Shown here piece by piece: positions 31,250 to 37,712 of a DNA stretch of 37,712 nt. The notes under the pieces were generated by a model. It was given only the letters and a program-made list of their open reading frames with translations, was not told where the DNA came from and made no database searches. The position numbers and the translations under genes are program-made. The stretch's first letter is position 1. Each line of letters opens with the position of its first letter. Location of the stretch: assembly GCA_033557675.1 (NCBI GenBank), contig JAWQRM010000033.1, forward strand, positions 1 through 37,712. Direction: 5' to 3'. This stretch comes from Coptodactyla brooksi (lineage: Eukaryota > Arthropoda > Insecta > Coleoptera > Scarabaeidae).

Positions 31250-33340
31250 AGAAATTTCTGACAATATTTTCTTTGTCTGGCCATTATTCCTTTGTGGTCT
31301 TAATAATTAATCCCTTCTTCTGCATACGTGCTGTAATTTTGTGTTGTTCACTATGCGGTTTCTCTTCTATTATTCCTTTTCCTTCTGACTTGACCAATTT
31401 CTCTAGCTATATCGAAGATTCTTTTATTGAAACTATTCCATTTTTTTTTGTATACTGTTATTCCTCTTCATCTCGATATTCTGGTTAAACTTTCCTGTTA
31501 TCAACTGTTTGCTAACTGTATAATCGTGTGGATCATAATTTATGATTTTTGCTTGGTTTTGTATTCCTGAACCCACTATGTGTACCTCCCATTTCCTTAC
31601 CCACCCTTTTGCCTTAGCTTTGTCTCCAGTATGGTCTCAAATATCTTAGCTACTATATACAACGACACTCCCCTGTAATTATTACAGTCTATGTTGTAGA
31701 CTATTTATTCTTTTAATTGTTGCGTCTATCTTCCCCAGTCCGACGTCCTCATCCTCACCAACCCCATCCTCTGTTGGTGCTTTACTTCCTATGGGATTTT
31801 TGTTTACTTCCGAAAACGGCTAAAATGCTTCAGCCTTAATCTGCTTCAGTGGTGATTCCTTTTCTTTTCTTAAATTGTTCACAGCCCTATAACATAACTT
31901 TTTGTTTTCTTCATAGTTTCCTCCCATATGGCTTCCAAAATTGTTCCACTGCTATTTTGTTTGCTAGATGGATTTCTCTCACTTTCTTCCTTTGCCATTG
32001 GTATTTCTAACTTTGCAGTTACAATATAGAATTTTTCGCTTCAACTCATTATTACCAATTCATTCATAATATAAAAGTCGTCCAATCTGAATTCATTATT
32101 AATATTATTATATAACCCCTCTTCATTCCGACCCATCACTCTTTTCATCCTATATTATTGTTTACATCTTAATTTGGTACGTAGGCAACAAAAATCGTAA
32201 TGTGTTTATTTTTCACCTCCACTGTTCCACACATTATCGGTTCTCAGACAAATTTCCAACTACTTGTTTTATTAGCCAACTTCTTTTTAACTAAACATCC
32301 GACTCTTTCTTTTGCATGCTGACTGTTATCTACTCCGTTGCATAACATTACACTGCCCTTTAACGTTTGAATTCCTTTCTCTTTCTCTCTTGTTTCTGTA
32401 ATTTCTATAATATCCAAGTTTTACCTTTCAAATTCCCCAATCAGTTTCATCTCTTTTCCATTTATACTCCTTACATTGGATGCGTCATTCCCTACCACCC
32501 TCATGTTTTTATTTCCAAGGCCCAATCCAATCGGGTTTCCTCTATTAGTTGCCCCTTCGTTTCCATTATTCTTCTTCTCTGTTGCCATAGTTGTCACTTT
32601 TACTTGTTGTAGTTTTCGACTGTACCCTCTGCCTGTCTCTGATATCTCTTTCCGAAAATCTCTGCATTTGATTACCATCCATAAGTAGTTCCAAACTTTC
32701 TGCATGTCTTCCTTAACCTTTTGCCTTTTCTCTTCCTTTTTTAAATCACTTCTATATAAACCCATTCATAAAAGTAATAATATTTAAGCACATTTTATGC
32801 ATAGAAATTGCTGTACTAATCAATTCACTTGTAATTTCATTAATAATAGCATTCTTTGTTATGACTGCGAATCTTATTTCTTTTTATTTATATATCCAGA
32901 GTAAGCACCTCTATGAAAATCTTTATGCATCAATGAAATTATTTCTACTAAGAATTATTATAATGATCCTTTTAAATATAATAATAGTATTAAGTTAGTT
33001 AAAATTCTCGTTTGATTCACTCTGACATTTATTTCTCCCTTCTGTCTGCTCCTTTATCTCTCTCTTTGTTGTCTCACTATGCACTTTTAGACCCTCTATC
33101 TCTTATCTGGTACTTTCTTACTTCTTGCACCAGCGTTCACATCATTTCTACTATTCTATCCAATTCTGAATCACCCTTTTTCAATGATATGATAATTCTG
33201 GTTACCTTACGTTATTTCTTTGCTCCTAGAGAAATCTGTCTCTATTTCTCCTGCACTTCTTTCCCTTTTCTCTCGTTTGTATTATTCTCATTTAGCGCTT
33301 TAGTGCTTGTATATTACATATATTATATTCATATTCTATA
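31250..33340 (-). pseudogene. Non-LTR retrotransposon (LINE) pseudogene
   Basis: On the minus strand, 5' to 3': a charged, coiled-coil-like stretch (about 33300-33010) and an open frame from 32765 (LYRSDLKKEEKRQKVKEDMQ, later GNDASNVRSINGKEMKLIGE). Then LDIIEITET (about 32420), which fits the start of an AP-endonuclease domain, VGCLVKKKLANKTSSWKF (about 32300), and KNKHITIFVAYVPN (about 32200, endonuclease). NNYRGVSLYIVAKIFETIL (about 31680) is the N-terminal RT motif (NYRGISL). The RT catalytic part is not visible. The pyrimidine-rich plus-strand frames here are shadows of this relic. I cannot settle the clade. Confidence 0.75.
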
Positions 33341-33344
33341 GCAC

Positions 33345-35170
33345 TCAATTCAAATTCGTTATCTCATCAAAATCATTCTCTACTTATATCGATCACAAAA
33401 ACGCACGAAAACTTTACCTTAAGTTTATAGTACAAATTACTCCACCGAGTTACGCTCTAGGTATATTTAAGTTGAAATTTGTTACATTTAGTGCCTTTCT
33501 ATAACGGTCTAGTGCTATTGTAAGCTGCAGTCTTGTCCACAATGTTATATAAGAAAAGTAATGATGTGGCTAGGGTCCGTAAACCATGCCCCGCTTGAAA
33601 TTTGTATTAATTGTACAAAATAAGTATTTTGCGGGAAAATTCATGCGTTATACTTTTAATTTAATGATAATTTACTTTCAATTTAATTTTAGGAATTACA
33701 CTTTTAAAGTTTACCGAGTCTGCAAACTTCAATGCTGCTCCAAAGATAAGTACTTATTTTATATTTAACGTTGGTTTAAAATATTAAAAGCAAAAGATTG
33801 CCCTCACAAGCTGAACCATAAACTGTACCATTTTATATTGGTTATAAAGTGTTAATGGTTCATTTGATCTACGCTTCGCAGGGCTACATAAAATTCTATA
33901 GCTTCAGTCTTAAAAATGGGAGTTACGAAATTCTTAATTTGTTAGCACATAACACTTGGTGAGCATCTACAAAGGCCTACGAAGAAATAAATGTAGAATC
34001 ATCTATCGTATTTTATTTCTCCGTGTTTGCTGCTATTATCCTATTATTTATTTCATTTATCGTAGATTTATAACTAAATTTAAATTGTAAATAGAACGTC
34101 ACGTTTCGCTGTTTTTACTTCCACTCATTCGACTTCCGCTTGGGGAAAAAGAAAAATACAAAAACAAATCATTTCCATAAATTTGTATTCGTTCTTTATT
34201 TTGGGTTATATCTTTTACGGGTCGTAAAAGCGCCATCAAATTTAATAATAAGCGTACTGTCCTACTATAGAATTTTATTATAACAGAACATTTATTATTC
34301 TGCAGAAGATGGTAAATAATACAATGGTTTATGTAAATTTAATTGTTCACTAAACAGTTATCATAACTTTTAAAAGTTGCAACAAAAGTTATCATTGATA
34401 AAATAAATAAAAAAAAATGCAAATTGAGATGAACAAAACTAGGAACAAAATTAAGATGTCAGTACATCGACCTCTATCTGACATTAATTAAATCTAAACA
34501 GTGAAAATCATAACTGATTGTAAATGTTTCGTTATTCGAAATGAAACAAAAATTCAAAGCAAGAAAATCACAATGCAATGCAATGAGAAATTTTAATGAC
34601 ATTTTTTAAGATTTTGTTAAACCTACTAACGATTAAATTTGAATCCAAGATTTTGGTAAATTATTGTTTGTTCTTCTAATGTAAAACCACAGAATACATG
34701 GATTTTGAATATGTCTACCTACCTAACGATATCGAATTCGAAAAAGTTCGATCGAATTCGAAAAGAGGACTATTAATAAGTAAAATCTATAATGGTTGCA
34801 CTTTAAACACTGAAGATTTGGTATTTTGTAAAGTAATTTTAATCCCGTAATTTATAATCTTGCAACGTTACGTAAGCGTAAAATTAAAAGTATGAACCTA
34901 AAAGTATGGGCTGGTCAAACGAAAATAAATTATATTCGATTAAAAAAAAATCTAAGATTAAAACGTTCATTCTTGAGTCTGATATCTTCACATTCATCGT
35001 AAACATACGAACTTCGCTACGTTGATAATAACAATTATCTCCTCTATTGTGGGTAATAATTTATTGTATTGTTAGCTGTAACACAACTCTAAAACGGTAA
35101 CTAAAACTTATTGACCCATCACCGGTCAACATTTCTTTTTGGGACGTATGTTCTCTCTCCTATCATACAT
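33345..35170. other. No confident feature
   Basis: AT-rich sequence. The small open frame at 33586-33768 has no recognisable domain and no convincing splice context. Confidence 0.45.
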
Positions 35171-35179
35171 TACTAAGAA

Positions 35180-35480
35180 AGCTCACTATTCTGTTATTGA
35201 TTTTGTATATATCCAAATATTTTGTTAAGTCAACCATGATGTACCGAATCATATACTTTTTGGAAATCAATCGAAGCTATAGAGATATCTCACTTATTAT
35301 TCCTTGCTTGATTTGTAATATCTCAACATGAAACTATCTGTTGTTTGCCACCTTCTGAACCTTATCGGCAGCTATTCTGTTTCTCTGCTTTAATATTATT
35401 TTTCTTCAGTGTGTTGACTAAATTTAATGCATACAAGTGTTGGTTTGATAATGATATCGTATTATTTTATTAAGGGATAA
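35180..35480 (-). pseudogene. Non-LTR reverse transcriptase fragment
   Basis: On the minus strand, across frameshifts: EQNSC then GSEGGKQQIVSC (about 35375-35330), which fits the EQ.GCR.GS.GCK.QL block, then IASIDFQKVYDSVHHG (about 35280-35235), which is RT motif A with its catalytic Asp, then LNKIFGYIQN. The motif style is closer to R2/R4-like or related LINEs than to the element at 31-33 kb. It is a short dead fragment. Confidence 0.6.
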
Positions 35481-35499
35481 CTTTCAGTTCGTAATTTTC

Positions 35500-36700
35500 G
35501 ATAGATTTCCTTGGCCTATTTATCCAACTATTTAAGGTTATAATTTATCACTACCGATTAAGATTTCGTGTATAGCAGCTATTTTTGACTATATCCTAAT
35601 TCTTAAACAATAAAATTTGCTTAATATTTGTACCACGAAGAGAAGGTTTAGCTTGTGAAATATTTTGTATTTATATACACCGTTTTATTACACCTAAGTA
35701 TTACTACATACTTTAACGTCAGCAAAGGCAAATAGTTCATAATGAAGAGATAGTAGCAAAATAAAAAAGACAATGGAAATGACAGTAATTCAAGGGCCAG
35801 AAGTGGTCCAGATTTTCATTGTGAGGTTATATAAGTTACTACTGTTTGTGGCTAACTGAATCCACTGCAATATTTCCGCTGAATTATTGTTAATAGGAGT
35901 ACAAACAGAATTTAATGTCAAGCTCGCAATAAACTAAACGAACTACCGCTTCCCTGAATTGTAAACTACACTGTGTCGCTTTCAGTATTGTATTACCTCT
36001 AATTTTATTACCAACACATAAAAGGTACACAATGTTAGTAGCCTTCTACGGAAATTACCTACATCTTTATACGAACACTATACATAGTACCGGCAATAAA
36101 GTAAAGCGGCAATGAAAACTGGATAATTTCAGGTAGGCATAATTTCAAGATTTCTAAATGGTCCATCGTGCCACCCTTTTAATCGCAGAAATATTCCATT
36201 GCGATTTGTGGCTTCGAACATAGGATCCCACTTTGACACGCGATCCATTATTCTCCAATAGCATTGTACCTGGTCTTCGGTAATTGCCCCTGAAGATGAA
36301 TTATGAGAGCTGGAGAAATCCAGGAGATCCTAAGCGATTCTAGGGTTCTATTCAAATGGGGACGAGAATCGAGAGTGGAGAGAAATCACTCAGACAGAAC
36401 CTGGAGGCAATTAAAAAACAATTTCGGTTTCTACGTGGGTGGGAGTGGAAACGTTTTCAAATAAGTATCAGCATGGAAATTGGGGTTTGCGAATTAACAT
36501 ACATATTAATGGTACTCGAAGTTTTGAATCTAATTTAATTCCTACATGGGAATTTATTGGCAAATTGTAGATACAATTTTATTTGAAGTTCCTAGTCTGT
36601 AAAATATCGTGAACTAATGACAAAATGATTACAGAGATTCTTAAACTAACGCAGTTATGAAGATTAGAGAAATGTATGTAGTTCATCTCCCACATTGTAT
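35500..36700. other. No confident feature
   Basis: Short open frames only. The GC-richer patch at 36170-36430 has no identifiable product. Confidence 0.4.
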
Positions 36701-36851
36701 CTATGATATAAATTCTGCAGACTGGCACCGATAGATGGCAGTGGGTATATGTCTCACGATGCCGTGTTGCAAGTTACAGCATGTTACATTGTTGAATTGG
36801 TTTGTTATTCACGTTTGTGTTGCGGCGCAATTGTGTCGCGCTGCGATTTTT

Positions 36852-36935
36852 ATGATGAATAGAAAAAAGGAACAACATGTGTGTGTGAAACTTTGTTTTA
36901 ACTTACAAAAGACTGCAACTGAAACATTTAACAGT
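36852..36935 (+). pseudogene. N-terminal fragment of a mariner-type transposase
   Basis: MMNRKKEQHVCVKLCFNLQK followed by TATETFN matches the helix-turn-helix start of mariner-like transposases (EQR..IKFCVKLGK.A.ET...). The frame runs into the minisatellite immediately afterwards and no downstream transposase is seen. The flank CTGGCACCGATAGATGGCAG (36721 onwards) is typical of the leader of such insect elements. Confidence 0.55.
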
Positions 36936-37712
36936 TTCAACTGCTAACTTGATATTTCAACTGTCAAATTAACGATTCAGCTGCCAAATTGACGTTTCTA
37001 CCGTCAAACTTTCGTTTCAACTGTCAAACTAATGCTTCAAATGTCAAATTGATATTTCAAGGATCAAATCAACGTTTCAAATGTCAAATTGACATTTCAA
37101 CTGTCAAGTTGACCTTTCAGCTGTTAAATTGACGTTTCAACCATCAAGCCGACGTTTCGACTGTCAAATTGACATTTCAACTGTCAAACTCACGTTTCAA
37201 TTGTCAAATTGACGTTTCAACTGTTAAATTGATAATTCAACTGTCAAACTGACGTTCCGATGATCCAATTGACGTTTCAAGTATTAAATTGGCGTTTCAA
37301 CTGTCAAATTGACATTCTAACACTTAAATTGACGTTTCGGCTGTCAAATTGACATTTCTATTGTCAAACTTTCATTTTAACTGTCAAATTGTTGTTTCAA
37401 ATGTCAAACTGACATTTCAACTGTCAAATTGACGTTTCAACTGTCAAATTGACATTTCAAGTTGAAACGTCAATATGACAATTTAAACGTCAGTTTGACA
37501 GTTGAAACGCTAATTTGACAGCTGAAACGTTAATTTGACAGACGCAACGTCAGTTTGACAGATGAAACATCAAATTAACGATTGAAACGTCAGTTTGACA
37601 GTTGAAACGTCAATTTGACATGTGAAGTGTCGATTTGACTATTTAAACGTCAATTTGAAACGTTAATCTGACCGCTGAACGGAAGGTTTGACAGCAGAAA
37701 CGTCAATCTGGT
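36924..37712. repeat. 20-bp minisatellite that inverts at about 37461
   Basis: The unit is about CAACTGTCAAATTGACGTTT, with many single-base variants, some 26 copies from 36924 to 37460. At TTTCAAGTTGAAA (centre 37461) the array flips to the reverse complement (TTGAAACGTCAATTTGACAG) for at least 12 more copies to the window edge. The whole can fold into a long imperfect hairpin. Its other end is outside the window. Confidence 0.9.

Noticed and set aside
32367..33341. Ser/Phe/Leu-rich plus-strand frames resembling membrane proteins
   Set aside because: The opposite strand is Lys/Glu-rich LINE sequence; the plus frames are its shadows.
1..37712. CRISPR arrays, bacterial operons, ribosome binding sites, tRNA or rRNA genes
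   Set aside because: The sequence is eukaryotic with spliceosomal introns. The tandem arrays have no spacer-repeat structure, and no tRNA or rRNA signature was seen by eye.

Overview
This is animal genomic DNA, almost certainly from an insect; a beetle-like genome is my guess only. It is AT-rich. The genes are split by short spliceosomal introns (52-74 bp) and by introns of 5-6 kb that are full of decayed transposons. Gene models were built by hand from splice sites, reading phase and recalled family sequences. Nothing was searched.

Three host genes are well supported and one is partial. (1) A secreted C-type-lectin-like gene lies on + at 487-1470 in three exons. Its 3' end is duplicated just downstream. 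(2) A complete Cib2-type calcium- and integrin-binding EF-hand gene lies on + at 5350-11386 in five exons coding for 184 aa. (3) A complete OSTC gene, a subunit of the oligosaccharyltransferase complex, lies on - at 18039-11559 in three exons coding for 149 aa. It converges on Cib2, with 172 bp between the stop codons. (4) The 5' end of an unrecognised gene starts at 18463 on +. It encodes a probable signal peptide and an acidic, Ser/Asn-rich segment. It is head-to-head with OSTC over a 423-bp shared promoter region, and its later exons were not found.

Most of the rest is repeat. 1284-2600 is a tandem segmental duplication with GGTTG-type tracts and a near-perfect hairpin. 2694-3167 is a MITE-like element. 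The large Cib2 intron holds a terminal-inverted-repeat element with a CAACAACAC minisatellite inside it, a Penelope-type GIY-YIG fragment, and a piggyBac transposase pseudogene. The large OSTC intron is a nest: a mariner with both terminal repeats (12721-17738) contains one pogo/Tigger-type pseudogene with a duplicated tail and a second, inverted Tigger-type element.

18850-24000 is a degenerate AT-rich tandem array inside the first long intron of the head-to-head gene. 25369-25662 is a 130-bp-arm inverted repeat whose arms carry hammerhead-ribozyme-like sequence. Two Penelope-like reverse transcriptase copies follow in opposite orientation at 26.98-29.2 kb. 31.5-33.3 kb is a decayed LINE on -, and 35.2-35.5 kb is a second non-LTR reverse transcriptase fragment. 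The window ends in a 20-bp minisatellite that reverses orientation at about 37461 and begins at the end of a mariner-type transposase N-terminal fragment.

I see no functional pathway shared by the host genes. The most interesting material is the Penelope/hammerhead region, the inverted minisatellite and the nested mobile elements. I found no convincing new functional system.
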